Origin: Bacillota bacterium
Lineage (GTDB): Bacteria > Bacillota > Clostridia > Acetivibrionales > DSM-1351
Assembly (NCBI GenBank): GCA_023412635.1
Contig: JAEYNI010000224.1
Coordinates: forward strand, 1-9,468
Direction of reading: 5' to 3'
DNA length: 9,468 bases
Shown: positions 1 to 6,176 of the stretch, piece after piece
Layout of the letters: each line of letters opens with the position of its first letter
Numbering within the stretch: position 1 is the stretch's first letter
Program-made: the position numbers and the translations under genes
Notes under the pieces: model-generated
What the model was told of the DNA's origin: nothing
The model's database searches: none
What the model saw: only the letters and a program-made list of their open reading frames with translations

Positions 1-2
1 TT

Positions 3-194
3 GAAGTGGGAATACAGTCTGAGAGAAATCATATGTCATGGTCAAGTTCCTCAGAAAATGATAGAGATTTGAATAAATCAAAGAAGCCGATTAAGAAGTC
101 CTTCCAAGTCGACGGAGAGCATAAGAGCCTGGAAATAACAGTAAACACCCTGACTTATACAGATGTATATAATAGTGAAATAAAATTAAAGTAA
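3..194 (+). CDS. 3' end of an unrecognised protein gene (truncated by window edge)
   Basis: The frame is open from the first bases of the window to a TAA at 192-194, so this is best read as the C-terminal part of a larger protein. The GTG at 6 has no visible RBS. The visible 63 residues are hydrophilic: a Ser/Asn/Lys-rich linker, then a segment alternating charged and beta-branched residues (LEITVNTLTYTD) that looks like beta strands. There is no signal peptide, membrane segment or catalytic motif. I do not recognise the family. A strong terminator 25 nt after the stop closes this transcription unit. Real coding status is likely but not proven. Confidence 0.5.
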   Translation, partial: EVGIQSERNHMSWSSSSENDRDLNKSKKPIKKSFQVDGEHKSLEITVNTLTYTDVYNSEIKLK

Positions 195-219
195 TAATAC
201 AGAAATATACAAATCAGAC

Positions 220-252
220 GCCTCCGGTTTATTGCCGGAGGTATTATTTTTT
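220..252 (+). terminator. Rho-independent terminator of the first transcription unit
   Basis: CCTCCGG (221-227) pairs perfectly with CCGGAGG (235-241), with a possible G-T closing pair at 220/242, a 7-nt loop and a following T-rich run (TATTATTTTTT). The 3' arm and T run are also the left edge of a repeat that recurs at 2354, so the duplication joint falls inside this hairpin. Confidence 0.85.
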
Positions 253-383
253 ACTACACATAACTCCATAAAACATAAATACTTATATAATTTAAATTAT
301 TCATGAGGTGTTGTAAAAGGAAGATGTTAATTTTAACCATGAAGGGTGCTCACGTATATTACTTGTAGGTGGAATTGTACTTA
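238..383 (+). repeat. Direct repeat copy 1: decayed copy of the deacetylase promoter and 5' end
   Basis: This segment aligns by eye with 2354-2507 almost throughout. Shared blocks include TACTACACATAACTCCATAA, CATAAATACTTATATAAT, a GAGG-type RBS and ACTTGTAGGTG. Differences are scattered substitutions and a few 1-nt gaps, so it is an old duplicate and not an assembly artefact. Similarity fades after about 383, where the coding homology would run into the promoter region of the next gene. The matching partner carries the intact deacetylase start. Confidence 0.85.
305..383 (+). pseudogene. Relic of the first codons of the polysaccharide deacetylase gene
   Basis: Aligned to the intact gene at 2435, the start ATG is replaced by AGG at 318-320, one base is missing around 336-345, and the frame then hits TAG at 366-368. 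The GAGG-type RBS upstream (304-308) survives. Only the equivalent of about 24 codons remains, up to the membrane anchor. It cannot make a functional product and is best treated as a duplication scar. Confidence 0.75.
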
Positions 384-418
384 AATATATATGAATTAAA
401 TTATAGCTTCAATTTAAT

Positions 419-453
419 ATGACATAGTGCTGTCATGTTTAATATGATATAAT
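419..453 (+). promoter_or_regulatory. Probable promoter with operator-like inverted repeat upstream of the PNPOx-like gene
   Basis: A perfect -10 (TATAAT, 448-453) lies 33 nt before the start codon. No good -35 is found at 16-18 bp. That position is instead occupied by an inverted repeat, ATGACA (419-424), 6 nt, TGTCAT (431-436), which has the size and symmetry of a dimeric regulator site. This suggests regulated expression. The regulator is unknown. Confidence 0.45.
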
Positions 454-486
454 TAGGAAAATTATTATTTGATAGGTGGGTTAAAA

Positions 487-957
487 ATGGGTACATATGA
501 AAAGGCTTTACAGACTATGAATGTATTATTTTCAAAAGATTATCAGTTTGCAATGGCTACAGTTAAGGATAATGCACCATCAGTTAGATTTGTTGATACC
601 TTTTATGAGGATGGTTCATTTTATGTAGTTACCTATTCAAATTCAAAAAAGGTTCAAGAGTTGAAAGATAATAGTCAAGTTTCACTATGTAATAAATTAT
701 ATCGTTTCAGTGGAAATGCTTATAATATAGGTCATCCGTTATTATTAGAAAATAGAGAGATTAGAGAAAAATTAATAAAGGTATTTGAACCATGGTATTT
801 CGCTCATAACAATGAAAATGATGAAAATATGTGTTATGTAAAAATTAAACTTAAAGAAGGATTTTTCTATAAAGATGGAGTTGGATATAAAGTAAATTTT
901 CAACTAGAAGAAGTTGAACAATTTCCATTTGATTTTGATCTTGTACCAATGTCATAA
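487..957 (+). CDS. Pyridoxamine 5'-phosphate oxidase-like FMN-binding protein
   Basis: A 156-residue protein of the FMN-binding split-barrel superfamily. The order is typical: an N-terminal helix, a strand pair with the YQFAMATV segment (19-26), VRFVDTFYEDGSFYVVT (33-49) and the phosphate-contact region NSKKVQELK (52-60), followed by QVSLC (64-68). Members are small dimeric cytosolic oxidoreductases using FMN or F420, usually of unknown substrate. This is the short subfamily and not biosynthetic PdxH. I use ATG 487 rather than the TTG at 469, because AGGTGG at 474-479 sits 7 nt before 487 while nothing suitable precedes 469. It is a stand-alone unit with its own promoter and hairpin. By eye it is more A+T-rich than the deacetylase gene. 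The family call is firm; the reaction is not known. Confidence 0.85.
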   Translation: MGTYEKALQTMNVLFSKDYQFAMATVKDNAPSVRFVDTFYEDGSFYVVTYSNSKKVQELKDNSQVSLCNKLYRFSGNAYNIGHPLLLENREIREKLIKVFEPWYFAHNNENDENMCYVKIKLKEGFFYKDGVGYKVNFQLEEVEQFPFDFDLVPMS

Positions 958-1034
958 TTTATGAATTTTATATTTATATTATATTCTTGATTAAGAGACT
1001 TTAGGAAACAAGTGAATATAATTCTAAAAATCAG

Positions 1035-1070
1035 TACCTCACATTCAATAAAAAATGAAGTGAGGTATTT
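1035..1070 (+). terminator. Hairpin after the PNPOx-like gene, probable terminator
   Basis: TACCTCAC (1035-1042) pairs with GTGAGGTA (1060-1067). An inner TTC/GAA pairing (1044-1046/1057-1059) extends it past one bulged A. The T run behind is short (TTTAT), so termination may be partial. It lies 78 nt after the stop. Confidence 0.6.
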
Positions 1071-1086
1071 ATCTATGCAGTTAGTT

Positions 1087-1098
1087 CGCTATATAGCG
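1087..1098. promoter_or_regulatory. 12-bp perfect palindrome between genes
   Basis: CGCTATATAGCG is self-complementary and is flanked by a second inverted pair, ATCTAT (1071-1076) and ATAGAT (1101-1106). It lies between the preceding terminator and the cupin promoter, so it may be a protein-binding site. There is no direct evidence for function. Confidence 0.25.
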
Positions 1099-1161
1099 GG
1101 ATAGATGAGGAAGATATTTGAACTTTGATAGTTGAATAGTTAGTGTGGTAGAGAATTAAGC

Positions 1162-1190
1162 TTGACTATATATTATTCCAGATATAACAT
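1162..1190 (+). promoter_or_regulatory. Candidate sigma-A promoter of the cupin gene
   Basis: TTGACT (1162-1167) and TAACAT (1185-1190) are separated by 17 bp, about 60 nt before the cupin start codon. The -10 matches consensus at 4 of 6 positions. A TATAAC overlapping it at 1183 is an alternative. Confidence 0.4.
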
Positions 1191-1249
1191 TTAATGTAGT
1201 GACTTTTAAAAAACAGAGTTCATATTCTTTATTATAAGGAGTATAAGAT

Positions 1250-1579
1250 ATGAAAATTGAAGATGTACCATTTTGTACAATTGATTGGGCTAAAATAAAA
1301 CCAACAATACATTCTGGCGTGACTGGAGAAGCTTATTGGCGTACTTTTGAAATGGGTAATATACGTGTTCGTATGGTCGAGTATACACCCGGATATTTGG
1401 CAGACCACTGGTGTAATCGAGGACATGTACTTCTCTGCATAGATGGTGAATTAGTTACTGAACTTAACGATGGCAGAAAATTCACTTTGACACCAGGAAT
1501 TAGTTATCAGGTAGCAGATAATGTTAATCCACATCGTTCATATACAGAAAAGGGGGCTAAACTTTTTATCGTAGATTAG
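1250..1579 (+). CDS. DHCW-motif cupin-fold protein
   Basis: A 109-residue single-domain beta-barrel protein of the small family annotated as DHCW motif cupin fold proteins. The diagnostic segment reads ADHWCNRGHVLLCIDGEL (51-68). Asp52, His53 and Cys55 form the family motif, with His59 and His95 as further candidate ligands, followed by the second cupin half around DGRKFTLTPGISYQV. Length is normal for the family. The biochemical role is not established for this group. AAGGAG at 1236-1241 is 8 nt before the ATG. The gene stands alone, with a candidate promoter upstream and inverted repeats plus a terminator downstream. The cytosolic location is inferred from the lack of a signal peptide. Confidence 0.8.
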   Translation: MKIEDVPFCTIDWAKIKPTIHSGVTGEAYWRTFEMGNIRVRMVEYTPGYLADHWCNRGHVLLCIDGELVTELNDGRKFTLTPGISYQVADNVNPHRSYTEKGAKLFIVD

Positions 1580-1586
1580 TCATAAG

Positions 1587-1610
1587 TATTTGATCAAATA
1601 TATATTTGAT
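1587..1610. repeat. Two overlapping perfect palindromes behind the cupin gene
   Basis: TATTTGATCAAATA (1587-1600) and ATCAAATATATATTTGAT (1593-1610) are both perfectly self-complementary and share their middle arm. The result is three alternating half-sites of TATTTGAT. The second can fold as a 7-bp stem before AAGTTTT, so a weak terminator is possible, as is a protein-binding site. Confidence 0.5.
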
Positions 1611-1641
1611 AAGTTTTCTTTACATAAATAATTAATTAAGT

Positions 1642-1675
1642 AACGCACATTCAGTTAAAGAGAATGTGCGTTTTA
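1642..1675 (+). terminator. Rho-independent terminator of the cupin gene
   Basis: AACGCACATTC (1642-1652) pairs perfectly with GAATGTGCGTT (1662-1672) around a 9-nt loop and continues into TTTTAT. The 5' arm shares the string CACATTCA with the hairpin behind the preceding gene (1040-1047). Confidence 0.85.
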
Positions 1676-1801
1676 TGCTCAAGTTTCAACTCAAGATAAG
1701 AATATGACGACGGAGTCCGAGAGCATTTATGTCTAATGCGACTATTGTATATAAAAAATATAGTGTAGTAGTATATTATTGCTTAATGTTTTGGAGGAAA
1801 T

Positions 1802-2299
1802 ATGGAACAATTTTCAATACCTGGAGTTGGAGGAATTATAGTTCAACTAATAAATGATGTAGAATGTGTTCTTTTACAAGAAAGATGGAAAGCAGATGCA
1901 CCTGATGAAAATGGACTTCTTGAAATCCCTGCTGGGAAAATTCGTGCGTTTGAAAATATTTTTGATGCACTAAGACGCGAAATATCTGAGGAAACTGGAC
2001 TTGAAGTAGTAGAAATAGTTGGTGAAAACATGACCACTATTTATGATATGGGTAAATATAAGGTAATAAATTATACACCGTTTAGCAATTCACAAAATAT
2101 TTCTGGAGATTATCCAATAATGGTATTTGTTTTTATTTGCTATGTCAAAGGTAATCTATTAAAGAGTTCAGATGAAGCAAAGAATTATAGGTGGATTCCT
2201 ACTAATGAAGTAGCAAAAATGTTAGAGGACAATCCTAAGAAATTCTATCCAATGCATATTGATACATTAAAAAAATATATATTAACCTATCAAAACTGA
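1802..2299 (+). CDS. NUDIX hydrolase (ADP-ribose pyrophosphatase-like)
   Basis: A 165-residue soluble protein with a complete Nudix box at residues 45-67: Gly45, five residues, Glu51, seven residues, Arg59-Glu60, then Glu63-Glu64-Thr65-Gly66-Leu67. This signature binds Mg2+ and cleaves nucleoside diphosphates linked to a moiety X. The preceding LLEIPAGK and the upstream VLLQERWK strand resemble ADP-ribose/NudF-type enzymes, but the substrate cannot be fixed from this. The C-terminal half has the usual second beta layer (YPIMVFVFICYV, YRWIP). GGAGG at 1793-1797 precedes the ATG closely. No clear promoter was found in the 127 nt behind the cupin terminator. The intact deacetylase promoter region begins about 55 nt after the stop. 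Confidence 0.88.
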   Translation: MEQFSIPGVGGIIVQLINDVECVLLQERWKADAPDENGLLEIPAGKIRAFENIFDALRREISEETGLEVVEIVGENMTTIYDMGKYKVINYTPFSNSQNISGDYPIMVFVFICYVKGNLLKSSDEAKNYRWIPTNEVAKMLEDNPKKFYPMHIDTLKKYILTYQN

Positions 2300-2329
2300 T
2301 TAATACATTACATTTTCTAAAATAAGATT

Positions 2330-2367
2330 GTACCCTATTATTAAGTAAAAGGAGAAGGTACTATTTT
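2330..2367 (+). terminator. Weak hairpin with T run behind the NUDIX gene
   Basis: GTACC (2330-2334) can pair with GGTAC (2357-2361), followed by TATTTTT. The stem is only 5 bp with a long loop. The 3' arm and T run correspond in position to the terminator 3' arm at 238-252, so this may be a degraded or rebuilt terminator at the duplication joint. Confidence 0.35.
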
Positions 2368-2507
2368 TACTACACATAACTCCATAAAAACATAAATACT
2401 TATATAATATAAAATATTTATGAGGAGTTGTGAAATGAAGATATTAATAATAAACCATAGAAGGTTTTCACGTATTTTACTTGTAGGTGCAATAGGAATT
2501 GCGCTTA
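2354..2507 (+). repeat. Direct repeat copy 2: intact deacetylase promoter and 5' end
   Basis: This is the partner of 238-383. It holds a -10-like TATAAT (2403-2408), the RBS GAGGAG and the first 24 codons of the deacetylase. The upstream block TACTACACATAACTCCATAA is nearly identical in the two copies. No consensus sigma-A -35 is found 16-18 bp before TATAAT. A sporulation sigma factor is a possibility but is not demonstrated. Confidence 0.85.
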
Positions 2508-3214
2508 TTGTCCTGCTTATAACTGCTGGAAGTTTAGGTGTTTTTAAATCAATAAATGTATTTAATAAAAATCGAGTACTACCCATATATAGCGTTGAGA
2601 CAGAGAAAAATCTGGTATCCATCACATTTGACTGTGCCTGGGGGGCAGGAGATATTCCGACTATTATGGAAATACTGAAAAAAGAGAATGTCAAGGCCAG
2701 CTTTTTTATGGTTGGACTGTGGGGAGAAAAATACCCCGATACCGTAAGACTAATTGCAAACGAGGGTCATGATGTAGCCAACCATGGTTATTCCCATATG
2801 AGAATGAGTACAATTGGGAAAGAAAAGTGCAGGACTGAAATTGAAGTCTGTAATCAAAAACTTGGAGAGATTTCAGGTAAAAAAATAGAACTTTTCAGAC
2901 CTCCGTATGGAGACTATAATAATACCGTCATAGAAACCTGTAATGAATTGGGTTGTTACCCGATACAATGGAATGTTGACAGTCTTGACTGGAAAAAAGA
3001 GATGAGCAAACAGGCAATATTGGATAGGATAATAAAGAAAACTAAATCTGGTGCTATAATTCTATTCCATAATGATACACAGTATACTGTAGAACTCTTG
3101 CCTCAGATAATATCGGAGTTAAAGGCGAAAGGTCTGAGCTTTGTGCCTGTTTCGGAATTGATTATGAGGGGGAACTATTATATAGATGATCAGGGAAGGC
3201 AGCAGAAGAAGTGA
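2435..3214 (+). CDS. Membrane-anchored polysaccharide deacetylase (PdaB-like, CE4/NodB domain)
   Basis: A 259-residue protein: basic N-terminus, one hydrophobic segment (about 13-36) that anchors or exports it, a short linker, then a NodB homology domain from about 60. Motifs in order are TFDCAWG (64-70), HGYSH (117-121), RPPYGD (155-160), DSLDW (182-186) and LFHN (210-213). CE4 enzymes remove N-acetyl groups from peptidoglycan or chitin-like polymers outside the membrane. The TFDxAWG form of motif 1 is typical of sporulation PdaB relatives. The second Asp of canonical TFDD, a metal ligand, is Cys67 here, so activity is uncertain. I choose ATG 2435 because GAGGAG (2422-2427) is 7 nt upstream; ATG 2420 overlaps that RBS. 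The stop is 10 nt from the convergent regulator gene, with no clear terminator between them. Confidence 0.85.
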   Translation: MKILIINHRRFSRILLVGAIGIALIVLLITAGSLGVFKSINVFNKNRVLPIYSVETEKNLVSITFDCAWGAGDIPTIMEILKKENVKASFFMVGLWGEKYPDTVRLIANEGHDVANHGYSHMRMSTIGKEKCRTEIEVCNQKLGEISGKKIELFRPPYGDYNNTVIETCNELGCYPIQWNVDSLDWKKEMSKQAILDRIIKKTKSGAIILFHNDTQYTVELLPQIISELKAKGLSFVPVSELIMRGNYYIDDQGRQQKK

Positions 3215-3224
3215 GGTTATTCAG

Positions 3225-4088
3225 CTAAGTTTCACGTTTCAGTACCTTTGACGGAGTCGTTTTTTTGTAATACTTAAACAATCTGCTAAAATAATTAGCA
3301 TCGTCAAACCCTGTAGAAAATGCTACTTCAGTTATATTAAGAGTGCCTTGTTTTAACAGTAAATATGCCTTTTCGATTCTTGTTCGATTTATGTAATCTA
3401 TAGGAGAATACCCGGTGAAATTCCTGAAGAGTCTGCAGAAATGGTGGCGGCTTACATGCATCATTTCTGCAAGCTGATCAAGTCTAATCTTTTCATGATA
3501 TTGGGATTCAATAAAATCAAACACACATTTAAATTGTTTTAACCTGTTTATCTTCTCTATAGATTCCTTTCCATTCAAAATCTTTTTGCAATAATTTTTA
3601 TACATTATAAGTAATAACTGATAAGCAAATGCCTTAAAGGCCAATCCACTGATTTCATTTCTGTTTTCATATTCATTGATAATATTTTTTAAGCAGTTTC
3701 GAAAAGTTAAATCGTTGATTTTATTTTCAAATAGAATCAAATTCTGTGTAATAGGAGCTATGTATTTTAGATGACAGATATCAAGCTCATTTGGAGCCAT
3801 GGCTGAAAAATCAATTCTTACAATAGTAACTTGAAGATTAGTACAAAGATTTTCCATATAATGCAACTCGTTACTGTTAATTATTATTGTGTCATTGGCT
3901 GAAACAGGGATATCTTTACCATCCAGATGTATTATTCCTGTTCCATTTGTAAACAAGTAGAACTGCATATGATTATGCCAGTGGAAGTCCATTGATGGCC
4001 CTGGTTCATCGAAAACGCATTGTGTAATCTGAACAGGAAATTCATTGTCAGCGATATTAATTTCTTTGTATAATGCCAGGGTATCCAA
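3225..4088 (-). CDS. AraC-family transcriptional regulator with N-terminal cupin
   Basis: A 287-residue regulator. The N-terminal cupin sensor (about 20-150) contains HWHNHMQFYLFTNGTG (36-51), the usual ligand-pocket entry of AraC_binding domains. The C-terminal domain (about 185-287) has two helix-turn-helix units: LDQLAEMMHVSRHHFCRLF (203-221) and ITEVAFSTGFDDANYFSRLF (252-271), then the family-typical KKTTPSKV. The start is a TTG at 4086-4088: GGAGG (4096-4100, complement) lies exactly 7 nt before it and no ATG fits. It is divergent from the ABC exporter gene, which is its most likely target. The inducer is unknown. A sugar or small-molecule ligand is usual for the fold, but nothing here fixes it. 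Confidence 0.9.
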   Translation of the reverse strand: MDTLALYKEINIADNEFPVQITQCVFDEPGPSMDFHWHNHMQFYLFTNGTGIIHLDGKDIPVSANDTIIINSNELHYMENLCTNLQVTIVRIDFSAMAPNELDICHLKYIAPITQNLILFENKINDLTFRNCLKNIINEYENRNEISGLAFKAFAYQLLLIMYKNYCKKILNGKESIEKINRLKQFKCVFDFIESQYHEKIRLDQLAEMMHVSRHHFCRLFRNFTGYSPIDYINRTRIEKAYLLLKQGTLNITEVAFSTGFDDANYFSRLFKYYKKTTPSKVLKRET

Positions 4089-4108
4089 ATGGATTCCTCC
4101 AAATCAAT

Positions 4109-4164
4109 ATTGTGCTAATACAAAGCAACATTGTTAATGAAAAATGCCAGTATAGAGATATAAT
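4109..4164 (+). promoter_or_regulatory. Candidate exporter promoter with 21-bp-spaced operator half-sites
   Basis: A perfect -10 TATAAT (4159-4164) has no acceptable -35 at 16-18 bp. Upstream are two direct half-sites, ATTGTGCTAAT (4109-4119) and ATTGTTAAT (4130-4138), starting exactly 21 bp apart; the second abuts the -35 position. This fits activation by an AraC-type regulator, and the gene for one lies next door. Confidence 0.4.
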
Positions 4165-4245
4165 ACTATTTATAGAATAGATTGTAAATGTTATATGTGT
4201 ACACAGAGTAATGTTCAATCAAAGTATAAGAAAGGGTTGATTGAC

Positions 4246-6063
4246 GTGAAAAGAGAAGAAACATTATGGCTATATTTAAAAAGGATCAAACATATAAGGA
4301 AGAAAATGATACTTGCAGCAATATGCTCCTGTATTAATAAATTAGCAGATCTGGGACCTCCAATTCTGATAGGAATAATTATTGATCTGGTTGTTTCAGC
4401 GGAAAATTCTTTTGTTGTCAGTTTTGGTATAACATCGTTTAAAGCACAGTTAATATTCATTTCAGTATTAACAATACTTATTTACAGTATAGAATCCTTA
4501 AGTGATTTTGCTTCTAATGTACTTTGGAAAAATATTTCACAAAAGTTACAGCATCAATTAAGGACAGAAACCTATAAGAATGTTCAGGCACAGGATATGG
4601 CCTATTTTGAAGATAATAAAATAGGTTACCTGGCTAACATTATTAACAGTGATATTAGTCAATTACAGGTATTTCTTGATTCAGGCATACATCAGATAAT
4701 TCAGTTTATTACTAATTTTCTGCTAGTTGGTATTATTTATTTCGTTTCAATTAAAAGTATGGTCTGGCTTATTGTTTTACCAATGCCATTTATTATTCTG
4801 GTATCAAAAAAATATCAGAAAATTATAGAGCCCAGGTACTCAAAGGTAAGGGATGTATCCGCAAAAATAAATGCTCAGCTTATAAACAATCTTGATGGTA
4901 TTTCTACTATAAAGAGTTACTCAACCGAAGACTATGAAAATAAGAGAATAGAAGAATTAAGCAACGAATATCTTGAAAGTAATAAAAAGGCTATAACGGC
5001 CAATTCGGCTTTTATCCCCATAATCAGGATGTTAATAGCTGTAGGCTACACAATTGTATTGATAACCAGTGGTTCATTAGCTCTTTCAGGACAAATAAAT
5101 GCTGGGGTATTCGCAACTTTAATGTATATGTCTGAGAGAATTTTCTGGCCTCTGGTATCGGCAGGGCAGCTATTTGATTCCTACCAACAGGCGAAAGTGT
5201 GTGTTAAGAGGATTTCTAAAATATATGCATCAAAACCGGTAATTCAAGATGGAGATGGATTAATTGATATAACTAGGCTTTCAGGCAGCATTACATACAA
5301 TGATGTAACCTTTGGCTACAACCCACAAAAGATAGTAATAAAAAACATTAATTTAAAGATTAAGCATGGAGAGACTGTTGGAATTGTGGGTTCAACCGGT
5401 TCAGGTAAAAGTACATTAATAAAATTGTTATTACGCTTTTATGATATTATCGAGGGTGAAATTCTATTAAATGATGTAGATATTAAGAAATATAGACTCA
5501 AGGAATTACGAAGGTCCATTGCATATATTAGTCAAGACATATACATATTCCCCAGTACAATTAGAGAAAACATTTGTTATGGGTGTTCATATGCAAATAG
5601 CGACGACATTTTGAATGCTGCCAAAATGGCAGAAGCCCATGAGTTTATAATGAAATTACCTAATGGCTATGATACCGTTATTGGCGAAAAGGGACAGAGC
5701 CTTTCTGGTGGACAACGTCAAAGGCTATCAATTGCAAGAGCCATATTAAAAAACTCACCTATTATTATTCTGGATGAAGCAACTTCTGCATTGGATAATG
5801 AAACCGAAGCTTCAATTCAACTTTCAATTAACAGACTATGCAGGAAAAAAACGTTGATAATTATTGCTCATCGTCTTTCAACTATAAGAAAGGCGGATAG
5901 AATAATTGTTCTGGATAACGGAACAATTGCTGAACAGGGTACACATGAGGAATTACTTGAGAAAAATCAAATATATGCAAAACAGTGGAGAATACAGACA
6001 GGCGAAGTTACTGAAATGGATAGGATTATAATTGAAACAAGAAATGTTACTAAAAAATCATAA
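4246..6063 (+). CDS. ABC transporter half-exporter (fused membrane and ATPase domains)
   Basis: About 605 residues. A type-I exporter transmembrane domain (roughly 20-310, six hydrophobic segments) is followed by an ATPase domain. The ATPase shows Walker A GSTGSGKST (382-390), the Q-loop YISQD, signature LSGGQ (486-490), Walker B IIILDE with Asp510/Glu511, and the switch His542 in IIIAHR. All catalytic residues are intact. It should work as a homodimer, or as a heterodimer with a partner not in this window, pumping a lipid, peptide or drug outward. I prefer GTG 4246, since AAAGGG (4231-4236) lies 9 nt upstream; the alternative ATG 4195 has no RBS and adds 17 residues. The substrate cannot be inferred. 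Control by the divergent AraC-type regulator is likely. Confidence 0.9.
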   Translation: MKREETLWLYLKRIKHIRKKMILAAICSCINKLADLGPPILIGIIIDLVVSAENSFVVSFGITSFKAQLIFISVLTILIYSIESLSDFASNVLWKNISQKLQHQLRTETYKNVQAQDMAYFEDNKIGYLANIINSDISQLQVFLDSGIHQIIQFITNFLLVGIIYFVSIKSMVWLIVLPMPFIILVSKKYQKIIEPRYSKVRDVSAKINAQLINNLDGISTIKSYSTEDYENKRIEELSNEYLESNKKAITANSAFIPIIRMLIAVGYTIVLITSGSLALSGQINAGVFATLMYMSERIFWPLVSAGQLFDSYQQAKVCVKRISKIYASKPVIQDGDGLIDITRLSGSITYNDVTFGYNPQKIVIKNINLKIKHGETVGIVGSTGSGKSTLIKLLLRFYDIIEGEILLNDVDIKKYRLKELRRSIAYISQDIYIFPSTIRENICYGCSYANSDDILNAAKMAEAHEFIMKLPNGYDTVIGEKGQSLSGGQRQRLSIARAILKNSPIIILDEATSALDNETEASIQLSINRLCRKKTLIIIAHRLSTIRKADRIIVLDNGTIAEQGTHEELLEKNQIYAKQWRIQTGEVTEMDRIIIETRNVTKKS

Positions 6064-6091
6064 AATGACTATACAGATATAGCATATATTA

Positions 6092-6120
6092 ATTAAAATA
6101 ATTATAGTAGCTATTTTAAT
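6092..6120. repeat. AT-only 9-bp inverted repeat between exporter and oxidoreductase genes
   Basis: ATTAAAATA (6092-6100) and TATTTTAAT (6112-6120) are perfectly complementary around an 11-nt spacer. The stem has no G-C pairs and no T run follows, so it is a poor terminator. It may act as a regulatory site or do nothing. Confidence 0.4.
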
Positions 6121-6176
6121 AATCATACAGACATACATGCCAATCTTTATTACTAATTAAGAAAGAGGAAAATACT

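Noticed and set aside
487..2299. Integron attC sites between the three small genes
   Set aside because: The hairpins look like ordinary terminators. I see no conserved core sites bounding each unit, and no integrase is present.
2341..2694. 117-codon minus-strand frame opposite the deacetylase start
   Set aside because: It is a shadow of the NodB-domain gene and the duplicated promoter. The plus strand carries all catalytic motifs and the RBS.
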